The notes beneath the pieces are model-generated. The model saw nothing but the letters and a program-made list of their open reading frames with translations, searched no databases and had not been told where the DNA came from. Below, in pieces: positions 6,726-14,298 of a DNA stretch of 53,923 bases. Position 1 is the first letter of the stretch, and each line of letters starts with the position of its first letter. The DNA comes from an uncultured Bacteroidales bacterium (GTDB taxonomy: Bacteria > Bacteroidota > Bacteroidia > Bacteroidales > Paludibacteraceae). The DNA lies in assembly GCA_946614295.1 (NCBI GenBank), contig CAMOGT010000008.1, forward strand, positions 1-53,923, in the 5' to 3' direction. The position numbers and the translations under genes were made by a program.

Positions 6726-7799
6726 ATGAGAGAATTAATAGAAAACGCGCACAATATAGTGATTTTCACGCACATGGCGCCCGACGGGGACGCGATGGGT
6801 TCGGCGCTGGCGATGTGGCACCGGTGCAAGGGACAAAGGGACGATGTACAAAGTACAAAGGAGGTAACGGTAATCGTGCCGAATGCTTTTCCGGCGTTCT
6901 TCAACTGGATGCCGGGAGCGGACAAGATTCTGGTGTACGAGAAGAACCAGATGAAGTGCAATGAGATTATTGCGAAGGCGGATCTGTTTATCTGCACGGA
7001 TTTCAACGACCCGAAGCGAATCGGTCCGATGGGCGAGAAGATGCTGGCCAACGGTTGCCCGAAGATACTGATTGACCACCATATATTAGTCGAAAGTCAA
7101 AAGTCAAAAGACCGCGACGAAGTCGCTCAAAGACCAAAGGAGTGGTACGACGAAGAGTATGTGGATTCCAAGGCGAGTTCGGCATGCGAGATTGTGTACC
7201 GGCTGCTGACCAAAGAAATTACGAATTACGAAATACAAATTACGAATGAAATCGCGACGTGTATTTATACGGGTTTGATGACAGACACGGGTAATTTCAG
7301 CTACAACTCGACGAGCGCAGAGTTATACGATATTATAGCTTCTTTATTACGCGCGGGCGTACAAAAGGACGCCATCTACGACGCGGTGTTTAACCAGTAT
7401 TCGAGTGACCGCATGCGGCTCATCGGTTATGCGTTGCACCGTAAGATGCGGATTTATCCGGAGCACCACTTGTCCCTGATCACGCTGACGGCGGACGAGT
7501 TAGAGCGCTACCACCACCAGCCCGGCGACTGCGAAGGGTTGGTGAACATGCCGCTACAGATCGGCGATGTGTATTACTCGGTGTTCATGCGCGAGGAGCG
7601 CGCCAAACCGGGTACCCCTAAATCACGGATCCGTATCTCGTTCCGCTCGCAGGGCGACAGGCCCGTGAACGTCTGGGCCAGCGAGGTCTTCCGGGGCGGC
7701 GGCCACATGAACGCCTCGGGCGGCGAACTCTTCGGCAGCATGGACCAAGCGGTAAGACTGTTTGAACAAAGTTACGGAAAGTACATAGAGAAAGATTAG
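6726..7799 (+). CDS. nrnA: DHH/DHHA1 phosphoesterase, NrnA-like
   Basis: Degrades short oligoribonucleotides (nanoRNA) or cyclic dinucleotide products in the cytosol, two functions known for this family. The 357-residue protein shows THMAPDGDAMGS at 15-26, the DHH motif at 117-119 and a C-terminal DHHA1 domain ending in GGGHMNASGG near 322-331. The start is set by the promoter just upstream. Three insertions are visible against the usual family layout: around residues 35-46 (heptamer repeat), 122-140 (palindromic element giving KDRDEVAQRP at 128-137, directly after DHH) and 163-177 (ATTACGA heptamers). All keep the frame, so the gene appears intact. Confidence 0.92.
   Translation: MRELIENAHNIVIFTHMAPDGDAMGSALAMWHRCKGQRDDVQSTKEVTVIVPNAFPAFFNWMPGADKILVYEKNQMKCNEIIAKADLFICTDFNDPKRIGPMGEKMLANGCPKILIDHHILVESQKSKDRDEVAQRPKEWYDEEYVDSKASSACEIVYRLLTKEITNYEIQITNEIATCIYTGLMTDTGNFSYNSTSAELYDIIASLLRAGVQKDAIYDAVFNQYSSDRMRLIGYALHRKMRIYPEHHLSLITLTADELERYHHQPGDCEGLVNMPLQIGDVYYSVFMREERAKPGTPKSRIRISFRSQGDRPVNVWASEVFRGGGHMNASGGELFGSMDQAVRLFEQSYGKYIEKD
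6827..6861 (+). repeat. Heptamer array inside the nrnA-like gene
   Basis: In one 7-nt phase the units read CAAGGGA, CAAAGGG, ACGATGT, ACAAAGT, ACAAAGG. They encode part of CKGQRDDVQSTKEV, which is longer than the corresponding loop in typical NrnA proteins. Confidence 0.65.
7107..7135 (+). repeat. Palindromic element inside the nrnA-like gene
   Basis: A 29-nt unit with a perfect 5-bp stem GCGAC (7114-7118) and GTCGC (7122-7126), loop GAA, flanked by AAAGACC on the left and TCAAAGACC on the right. Translated as KDRDEVAQRP. The same unit, differing by one loop base, is in gldG at 10322-10350. Two AGTCAAA heptamers precede it. Confidence 0.85.
7218..7252 (+). repeat. ATTACGA heptamer array inside the nrnA-like gene
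   Basis: Five in-phase units: ATTACGA, ATTACGA, AATACAA, ATTACGA, ATGAAAT. They encode ITNYEIQITNE, absent from typical family members at this position. Confidence 0.8.
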
Positions 7800-7828
7800 A
7801 CATTTTTTCACACAATTATGAATAGGAC

Positions 7829-7916
7829 AAGAGTCCGATAAGAGTCCGATATAAGTCCGACATAATACCGATTACGATAAAGAACATTTTAATATATACC
7901 CAATATATACCCAATC
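7829..7916 (+). repeat. 11-nt drifting array ending at a start codon
   Basis: Eight consecutive 11-nt units: AAGAGTCCGAT, AAGAGTCCGAT, ATAAGTCCGAC, ATAATACCGAT, TACGATAAAGA, ACATTTTAATA, TATACCCAATA, TATACCCAATC. The last unit ends exactly one base before the ATG of the PpiC gene at 7917. It occupies the 5' leader where translation signals would lie. Confidence 0.8.
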
Positions 7917-9671
7917 ATGAAAAAGAGTTTTTTAATTTTAGGCGCAGCGGTAATGAGCCTGAGCATGTTGGCTGAGGAGCCGCTGATGAAGATTAACGGA
8001 AAGGCAGTGAGCGCCGAAGAGTTTCTGTACATCTACGAGAAGAACAACCAGGCAGGAGCTATCGATCCCAAGACGATGGACGAGTACCTGGACATGTTTA
8101 TCAATTTCAAGCTCAAAGTGGCAGAAGCCGAGGCACAAGGCATTGACACGACGGAGAGTTTCAAGAAAGAGCTGAAGGGCTACCGTGCGCAGGCGACCCC
8201 CAAGTACCTTCAGGACGAGGGTGCGATGGACAGCCTGATTGAGATGAGTTGGCGGCATATGTCGAAAGACCGCCGCGCCGCACACATTGCTATCCAGTGT
8301 CCGATGAACGCAGACAGCGCCACTCAGGCAGATGCATGGGAGAAAATCAACATTGCGCATCACCGCGTTACCATAGGCCACCTGATCAAAGCAAGAGGAT
8401 CCAAAGCCAAACGGTACAAGAAAGACCCGTTTGCGATGGTAGCCCGCGAAATGAGCACCGACCCGAACGTGCAGGAGACGGGCGGCGAGTTAGGATGGAT
8501 CACACCTTTCCGGTATGTCTATCCGTTGGAGGAGGCTGTTTACAACACGGCCGTAGGCAGTATCAGCGAGCCGTTCCGTACCCAATACGGATGGCACATC
8601 GTGCTGGTAGAAGAGGAGCGTGACCATGTGGAGGTCAAAGCCAGCCACATCATGAAGATGGTACCGGCAGACAGTCTGGACGCCGTCAAGCACGCCCAGA
8701 TCGACAGCATTGCCAAGATTGTGACGGGAGAGAATTTTGCAGAAGTAGCCAAAGCGGAGTCTGACGACCGCGGCAGCAGTGTGCGCGGCGGCGAATTAGG
8801 ATGGTTCGGCAAAGGCATGATGGTGAAGGAGTTTGAGGAAGCAGCCTTCGGGTTGAAAACAGGTGAGATCAGCGCCCCTTTCCGTACCCAATACGGATGG
8901 CATATCCTGTACAAAGAGGATGAGCGCGGTATCCAACCTCTGGACTCGATGCGCGCACAGATCCAACGCCAAGTCCTGCGCGACGAGCGTAGCAAAGAGG
9001 CCGACAAGAGTTTCGTACGCAAGACGAGAGCCGAGTATAACCTGCCGGATACGATGAGCGATACAGAGGTAAAAGCCTATGCCGACGAGCACTTGGAGGA
9101 GAAATATCCGGAGCTGAAGAACCTGGTACAAGAGTATCACGACGGTATTCTGCTGTTCGAGGTATCGCTGCGCGAGGTATGGGACAAAGCGGCGAAAGAT
9201 ACAGCAGGATTAGAGGCTTATTTCAAGGCTCATCAGAAAGAGTACACCTGGGCACAGCCAAAATGGAAAGGTTACCTCATCCAGGCCAAGAGCAAGAGCA
9301 GTGCGAAAGCCGCCAAGGCGATCATCAAGAGCGCCAACCCTGACTCTATCCACAGCTATATCGAGCGCCGTATCAACACCGACAGCGTGAAGTACGTGAA
9401 GATACAGCATGGTCTGTGGGAGCAAGGCAAGAGCGGTGCGATCGACAAGTTCGGATTCAAAGACAAAAAAGCGCAGTTCACCCCGAACGAGGCTATGCCG
9501 GAAGTGATCTGCATTGGAAAGAAAATGAAAGCTCCGGCTGAATGGAGCGACGAGAAGGGCAAAGTAACCACCGATTACCAGGATTATCTGGAGGCAGAGT
9601 GGATCAAGGCCCTGCGTGCAAAGTACCCCGTGGAGATCAATCAGGAAGTTTGGGAGAAGATTAAGAAATGA
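7917..9671 (+). CDS. PpiC-type peptidyl-prolyl isomerase (SurA-like)
   Basis: Exported folding factor of 584 residues, probably periplasmic and serving outer-membrane proteins. The signal peptide covers residues 1-19. A SurA-like N-terminal helical region follows (about 20-115), then two parvulin (PpiC) domains (about 115-235 and 236-340) that both end in EPFRTQYGWHI or APFRTQYGWHI. A long C-terminal part has no clear family to me. A 23-nt identical DNA stretch (8574-8596 and 8880-8902) marks both parvulin domains. Its ATG abuts an 11-nt array. The stop overlaps the gldG start (ATGA), indicating an operon. Confidence 0.9.
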   Translation: MKKSFLILGAAVMSLSMLAEEPLMKINGKAVSAEEFLYIYEKNNQAGAIDPKTMDEYLDMFINFKLKVAEAEAQGIDTTESFKKELKGYRAQATPKYLQDEGAMDSLIEMSWRHMSKDRRAAHIAIQCPMNADSATQADAWEKINIAHHRVTIGHLIKARGSKAKRYKKDPFAMVAREMSTDPNVQETGGELGWITPFRYVYPLEEAVYNTAVGSISEPFRTQYGWHIVLVEEERDHVEVKASHIMKMVPADSLDAVKHAQIDSIAKIVTGENFAEVAKAESDDRGSSVRGGELGWFGKGMMVKEFEEAAFGLKTGEISAPFRTQYGWHILYKEDERGIQPLDSMRAQIQRQVLRDERSKEADKSFVRKTRAEYNLPDTMSDTEVKAYADEHLEEKYPELKNLVQEYHDGILLFEVSLREVWDKAAKDTAGLEAYFKAHQKEYTWAQPKWKGYLIQAKSKSSAKAAKAIIKSANPDSIHSYIERRINTDSVKYVKIQHGLWEQGKSGAIDKFGFKDKKAQFTPNEAMPEVICIGKKMKAPAEWSDEKGKVTTDYQDYLEAEWIKALRAKYPVEINQEVWEKIKK

Positions 9672-11335
9672 AATGGCGTAATGCGATTATAGTGGTATGT
9701 GTGTTAGCGGCAGTGAATGCGGCGGCATACTTTTTGCCGGTTCGTTGGGACATGACGGACGACAAACACTATAGTCTGAGCCAGGCATCGAAAGAGTTAC
9801 TGCGTTCCACGGACGAGCCGATTGAGGTGACAATACTGTTAGATGGCGACCTCAATGCCGGATTCCGGCGGCTGAAGAAAGCCACCGAGGAGACCATTGA
9901 GGAGATGGGAGTGTACGGGGACGTACGAAGGAGCAATGTACGAGGTACGAAGGTAACTGATTCCTTAGGTCTGAGACCCATCGTTATTCACGAGCGGGAA
10001 CAGAACGGCAAGACGGCACAGACGACCGTATGGCCATACGCGCTGATGGAGTACAAAGGCAAGAGAGCCGTCGTAACGCTTCTGAAGAACACCCGTGGCC
10101 TCAGCGGCGAGGAGAACCTGAATGCCAGTATTGAGCAGTTGGAGTTTGCGTTCATGGAGGCGTTGCATCTGCTGCACCAGACGGAGACGCCACGCGTAGC
10201 GATTTTAGAAGGTCACGGCGAGCCGGACGAAGCGCACACATACGATCTGATGAGCGCACTGAGCAAGTACTACCAAGTAGATCGGGGGCAGATAGACGAA
10301 AGACCGCTTCGCTCAAAGACAAAAGACCGCGACGAGGTCGCTCAAAGACCGGTTAACGTTCATATCTTAGACGGATACAAGGCGATTATTGTGGTCAATC
10401 CGCAGACGGCATTCAACGAGCAGGAGAAGTTCGTGATCGACCAATATATCATGCGCGGCGGAACGGTGCTATGGGCGGTGAACGGCGTCCAGTTCAGCGA
10501 GAAGGTGCTACAGAGTGAAGGTTTCACCCCCATCGTGGCACTGGATTTGGGACTGACGGAGATGCTCTTCAAATACGGCGTACGGGTCAATCCTGCGTTG
10601 GTGCAGGATATCCAGTGCCTGCCGATACCTGTGAACGTAAGCAGCGATCCGCAACAGCCTAACCTGCAACCGATGCCGTGGACCTACGCTCCGTTGCTGC
10701 TGACAAGTCAGGGTTCGCCTATCACCCGCAACATGGGGCAAGTGATGAGCACATTCGTGAGCCCGGTAGATGCCGTGGGCGGCGAAGACGGGATTGAGAA
10801 ACGTATCCTGTTAGCGACCAGCACTGCCAGCCGCGTGACAGCAACTCCGGGTGAGGTGGATCTGGATGACATGAATCCGGACATGACCACATTCATGTAT
10901 CAGTACGTGCCGGTGGCCGTTTCGTTAGAAGGCAGTTTTGCGAGTGCGTATGCCCACCGGATGGCACCGGAAGGAGTGGAAACGGACGAAACCATCCGCA
11001 AGACGAGCGTCAAGACGCGGCAAGTAGTGATAGGCAGCGGAAGTATCCTGCTCAACGAGACGCAGAAAGGTCAAGTACTACCCATGGGTTACGACCGGTA
11101 CAGCGGCATGCAGTTCAGCAACCGCGATTTCGTGACGAACGCCGTCTTATGGCTGACCGACAGCGAAGGCCTTATCGGATTGCGGGAGAAAAGCGTAGTG
11201 TTACGGCTACTGAATGACAAGCGCGCTCACGAGAAACGTGCGCAGATACAAGCCGTCAGTGTCATACTGCCGATTAGCATTTTGGCACTGATAGGCGGAT
11301 TAGTTTGGATCATACGGAAACGCAAATATGAATAA
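9668..11335 (+). CDS. gldG: GldG-family ABC-associated protein
   Basis: A 555-residue protein with one N-terminal (residues 5-22) and one C-terminal (about 528-548) membrane segment and a large periplasmic region. It matches GldG, which in gliding Bacteroidota pairs with the permease GldF and ATPase GldA. It starts by 4-base overlap with the isomerase gene. No gldF or gldA is adjacent, which is unusual. Two insertions look repeat-derived: about residues 83-97 (GTACGA-type microrepeats at 9912-9957) and 208-229 (two palindromic units, including KDRDEVAQRP at 219-228). In non-gliding Bacteroidales the role of GldG is unclear, so transport or envelope function is an inference. Confidence 0.85.
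   Translation: MKWRNAIIVVCVLAAVNAAAYFLPVRWDMTDDKHYSLSQASKELLRSTDEPIEVTILLDGDLNAGFRRLKKATEETIEEMGVYGDVRRSNVRGTKVTDSLGLRPIVIHEREQNGKTAQTTVWPYALMEYKGKRAVVTLLKNTRGLSGEENLNASIEQLEFAFMEALHLLHQTETPRVAILEGHGEPDEAHTYDLMSALSKYYQVDRGQIDERPLRSKTKDRDEVAQRPVNVHILDGYKAIIVVNPQTAFNEQEKFVIDQYIMRGGTVLWAVNGVQFSEKVLQSEGFTPIVALDLGLTEMLFKYGVRVNPALVQDIQCLPIPVNVSSDPQQPNLQPMPWTYAPLLLTSQGSPITRNMGQVMSTFVSPVDAVGGEDGIEKRILLATSTASRVTATPGEVDLDDMNPDMTTFMYQYVPVAVSLEGSFASAYAHRMAPEGVETDETIRKTSVKTRQVVIGSGSILLNETQKGQVLPMGYDRYSGMQFSNRDFVTNAVLWLTDSEGLIGLREKSVVLRLLNDKRAHEKRAQIQAVSVILPISILALIGGLVWIIRKRKYE
10299..10350 (+). repeat. Two tandem palindromic elements inside gldG
   Basis: Unit one (10302-10320) reads GACCGCTTCGCTCAAAGAC. 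Unit two (10322-10350) is the longer form with stem GCGAC/GTCGC and loop GAG. The two are read in different codon phases (ERPLRSKT and KDRDEVAQRP). The short unit recurs in inverse orientation in the NadR-like gene, and the long unit recurs in the nrnA-like gene. Confidence 0.85.
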
Positions 11336-11358
11336 TGAATAATGAATATTTTTGCACA

Positions 11359-12789
11359 ATGAAATCAATTACACGAAGCATAGTCGTCTTTTGTCTTTAT
11401 TCCTTCAGCACAGCGGTTCTTACTCCCGCCTTGGCACAGGAGTTACTGAACTACCCGTTGGATACCATCAACGGCGAGGAGGTATATGTGTATCAGGTGG
11501 AGAAGAGCATCGGTCTTTACCGCATCGGAGTTAATTTCAATGTATCCCAAAGCGAGATCATCCGCATGAATCCGCAGTTGCGGGAGCGGGGGCTCCATTA
11601 CGGCGAGACGCTCTATCTGCCGACGAAACGGCCGGTAGTCAAAGTGACCGAATCCAAAGTCGTCCAGACCATCATTACGGAGACCAGAATAGAGAGCACT
11701 AACGCTGACAGAGTACAGACCGCTAACGCTGACAGACCGCAGGCAGAGCCTGCTGACAGCGCACTAATCGATACCATTAGTACGGATAGTATCATAGCCG
11801 CGCCGCAGCGGAAAGTAATTGAACTGGCTTTGCTACTACCTTTTGAGAGCCAGCAGACGAAGCGGAGCGTGAATGCCGACCGGATGATGGAGTTCTACCA
11901 AGGAGCATTGATTGCCTTGAGCGAGAAGCAGAACGACAGCACTTTTTACCGTTTATACCGTCTGCGCGTCTATGACACCGAACGCAGCGAGCGAAAAGTG
12001 AATGCCCTTTGCGACAGCACAGAGTTAGATAGCGTACAAGCCATCATCGGACCCGTTTACCCGATTCAGATAGAGCGAGTGGCTACCTGGTGCGACCAAC
12101 ATGAAGTACCCCTGATTCTGCCGTTTAGCGACAATGTGGAGTTAGAGGCACATCCATATGCCTTGCAGTTTAACTCTACAGCCGACCAAGAGGCAGACAG
12201 CCTTTGCCAGTGGATGAAGGCGAAAGGCGAAGCGATCCATTGCGTAGCTATCGACGTGCGCGAGAGCGATCTGTCGTCCTCCATCCGTACATTACGAACC
12301 GCGATGAGTAAGCAAGGTATCGAGTATCAGAAACTGACGATGCGAGACCTGCTGAACGATAGCGCCTATTATGCTTTGGATAGAGATAAGGAAAACCTCG
12401 TCATTCTGCATTCCGACCGATTCCAAAATATTCGTGTGCTGCTGTCCCATCTGTATAAGTTACAGACCGAGGGCTACCGGATTCGTCTGGTGAGCCGGTA
12501 TGCATGGCAGAAAGAGACGATCGATCTGCCGCAGGTATATACCACTGTCTTCACCCGTTCGGAAGGATGGGAGGTATATGATGCACAATGGGCAGATTAC
12601 TACGTTAACAACCACACAAGCGAAGCGCCGCGGTATGACTTATTGGGATACGATCTGATGTCCGCAGCTTTGACCTGGTTACACGGGGAAGAGACCGCAC
12701 ATGAGGGTCTGCAATCCGATATCCGGTGGGTGAAAGTACAGAATGGCGGATACCAGAATGCCGGCGTGAAAGTAGTTTGTAAAAGGTGA
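11359..12789 (+). CDS. LysM and periplasmic-binding-like protein
   Basis: Exported protein of about 476 residues. I start it at MKSITRS (11359) because a signal peptide begins there. An ATG at 11335 overlapping the gldG stop would add eight residues drawn from an AATGAAT repeat. A LysM domain follows (QVEKSIGLYRIGVNFNVSQ to TLYLPT), which binds peptidoglycan. Then comes a Thr/Ala/Asp-rich linker and a domain resembling amino-acid-type periplasmic binding proteins (from KVIELALLLPFESQQ to the end, with AIIGPVYPIQ). The combination is common in Bacteroidota, but its ligand is unknown. The linker contains a palindromic repeat. It overlaps the next gene by 4 bases. Confidence 0.82.
   Translation: MKSITRSIVVFCLYSFSTAVLTPALAQELLNYPLDTINGEEVYVYQVEKSIGLYRIGVNFNVSQSEIIRMNPQLRERGLHYGETLYLPTKRPVVKVTESKVVQTIITETRIESTNADRVQTANADRPQAEPADSALIDTISTDSIIAAPQRKVIELALLLPFESQQTKRSVNADRMMEFYQGALIALSEKQNDSTFYRLYRLRVYDTERSERKVNALCDSTELDSVQAIIGPVYPIQIERVATWCDQHEVPLILPFSDNVELEAHPYALQFNSTADQEADSLCQWMKAKGEAIHCVAIDVRESDLSSSIRTLRTAMSKQGIEYQKLTMRDLLNDSAYYALDRDKENLVILHSDRFQNIRVLLSHLYKLQTEGYRIRLVSRYAWQKETIDLPQVYTTVFTRSEGWEVYDAQWADYYVNNHTSEAPRYDLLGYDLMSAALTWLHGEETAHEGLQSDIRWVKVQNGGYQNAGVKVVCKR
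11699..11754 (+). repeat. Direct repeat plus palindromic element in a linker
   Basis: CTAACGCTGACAGA occurs at 11699-11712 and 11723-11736. Next to it GACCGCAGGC, a 3-nt loop AGA and GCCTGCT (11735-11754) form a 6-bp stem. The same two arms occur at 37653-37672 with loop TAT. Translated as NADRVQTANADRPQAEPADSA between the LysM and binding domains. Confidence 0.75.
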
Positions 12790-13463
12790 AAGGATATAGG
12801 TACATAGTAGTTTGGGTGCTTGGCATCATGGGATTTTTGGCTGCAGAAGCCCAGCCGCGTTTGGGCAACCCGGAATACTGGGTTGGCGCGCATGGAGGCG
12901 TGAGTGCAGGAACGGTGATTTTCCAACCGGCGGAAGCCAATATGACGCCGATCACCAATGCGTGTGTCTTAGGCGGAAATGCAGGGCTGGTGTTCCGCTT
13001 TGCGGGGCATAAATACTGTCATTTCCAGATGGAGTTGAACTACATGCACCGCGGATGGGCGCATGGCAACGAGACGATCGGGCACACCTACCACAATCTG
13101 CATTACATCGAGTTGCCTATCCTGATGAACCTCAATTTCGGCAGCGAGGTATGCCGGTGGTTCTTCAATCTGGGTCCGCAAATCGGGTATTGCGTATGGG
13201 ATGAGAGCAGTGCGATTGATCATCCGTTCGATTGGGGTTTGGCGGCAGGCACCGGATTCTATGTAAAGACCAAGAAAGCCGGTATCTATGAATTGGAGGT
13301 ACGGTTCGACTACTCCTTCGGCGGCGTGGTGGGCACTACCGTCACAGACCACTACAGCATGGCAAGCCCGATGGACCTCAGTATCAATTTAGGCTACTAT
13401 TGGCCGATAAAGAAATTCAGAGAAAAAAAACAAAAAACACACAGATATGAAAACGAATTATGA
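12786..13463 (+). CDS. PorT-like outer-membrane beta-barrel protein
   Basis: A 225-residue exported protein with a signal peptide (residues 1-22, cut near AEAQPR) and alternating beta strands typical of an 8-stranded barrel. The C-terminal strand reads LSINLGYYWPIK. It belongs to the porin family related to PorT, a T9SS protein. True PorT function is possible but not shown. The start is GTG at 12786, overlapping the previous stop (GTGA). It overlaps kduI by 17 bases. With sprA and two probable T9SS cargo genes in the window, a secretion role is plausible. Confidence 0.72.
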   Translation: MKGYRYIVVWVLGIMGFLAAEAQPRLGNPEYWVGAHGGVSAGTVIFQPAEANMTPITNACVLGGNAGLVFRFAGHKYCHFQMELNYMHRGWAHGNETIGHTYHNLHYIELPILMNLNFGSEVCRWFFNLGPQIGYCVWDESSAIDHPFDWGLAAGTGFYVKTKKAGIYELEVRFDYSFGGVVGTTVTDHYSMASPMDLSINLGYYWPIKKFREKKQKTHRYENEL

Positions 13464-14289
13464 AGTACGGTACGCGTCAAACCCTATTGACGCCAAGAGT
13501 TATGACACAACCAGACTCCGCAAGGATTTCCTGATTGAGAACGTGTTTGTAAAGAACGAGGTGAACATGGTGTACTCCATGTACGACCGCATGATCGTAG
13601 GCGGCGCAATGCCTGCCGGCGAGAAACTGAAACTGGAAGCTATCGATCCGCTGAAGGCTCCTTTCTTCCTCACCCGCCGCGAGATGGGTATCTTCAATGT
13701 AGGCGGCAAGGGCCGCGTGATTGCAGGCGATGAGGTGTTCGAACTCGATTACAAGGAAGCACTCTATCTGGGTCGCGGCGACCGTGATGTCTATTTCGAG
13801 AGTCTGGACGCCAACCACCCTGCTCTATTCTATTTCAATTCCACGACCGCGCACTGCGCATATCCGAACAAGAAAGTGACGAAAGCCGATGCCGTAGTGG
13901 CTCATATGGGAAGTCTGGAGATGTCTAACGAGCGTGATATCAATAAGATGCTGGTGAACCAAGTCCTGCCTACCTGCCAGTTGCAGATGGGTATGACGGA
14001 GTTGGCTCCGGGCAGCGTATGGAACACCATGCCGGCGCACGTTCACAGCCGCCGTATGGAGGCGTATTTCTATTTCGAAGTGCCGGAAGATCAGGCCGTT
14101 TGCCACTTCATGGGCGAGGTAGATGAGACCAGACATATCTGGATGAAAGGCAATCAGGCCGTACTGAGTCCGGAATGGTCTATCCACAGCGCAGCTGCCA
14201 CCCACAACTATACCTTTATCTGGGGTATGGGCGGCGAGAATCTGGACTACGGAGACCAGGATTTCAGCAAGATCACGGACCTGAAATAA
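13447..14289 (+). CDS. kduI: 5-keto-4-deoxyuronate isomerase
   Basis: Cytosolic enzyme that converts 5-keto-4-deoxyuronate to 3-deoxy-D-glycero-2,5-hexodiulosonate in breakdown of pectin and unsaturated uronates. The 280-residue length and sequence are typical of KduI from start to end. The metal-binding cupin motif is visible in PAHVHSRRMEAYFYFEV (about residues 196-212) and SPEWSIHSAAATHNYTF near 240. The usual neighbour kduD is absent. Instead the gene sits between a beta-barrel gene, which it overlaps by 17 bases, and a glycosyltransferase. Confidence 0.95.
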   Translation: MKTNYEVRYASNPIDAKSYDTTRLRKDFLIENVFVKNEVNMVYSMYDRMIVGGAMPAGEKLKLEAIDPLKAPFFLTRREMGIFNVGGKGRVIAGDEVFELDYKEALYLGRGDRDVYFESLDANHPALFYFNSTTAHCAYPNKKVTKADAVVAHMGSLEMSNERDINKMLVNQVLPTCQLQMGMTELAPGSVWNTMPAHVHSRRMEAYFYFEVPEDQAVCHFMGEVDETRHIWMKGNQAVLSPEWSIHSAAATHNYTFIWGMGGENLDYGDQDFSKITDLK

Positions 14290-14298
14290 TGCTATACT

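Noticed and set aside
11347..11354. TATTTTTG promoter-like box before the LysM gene
   Set aside because: No -33 element at the right distance, and the start site would fall after the start codon. It lies within an AATGAAT repeat.
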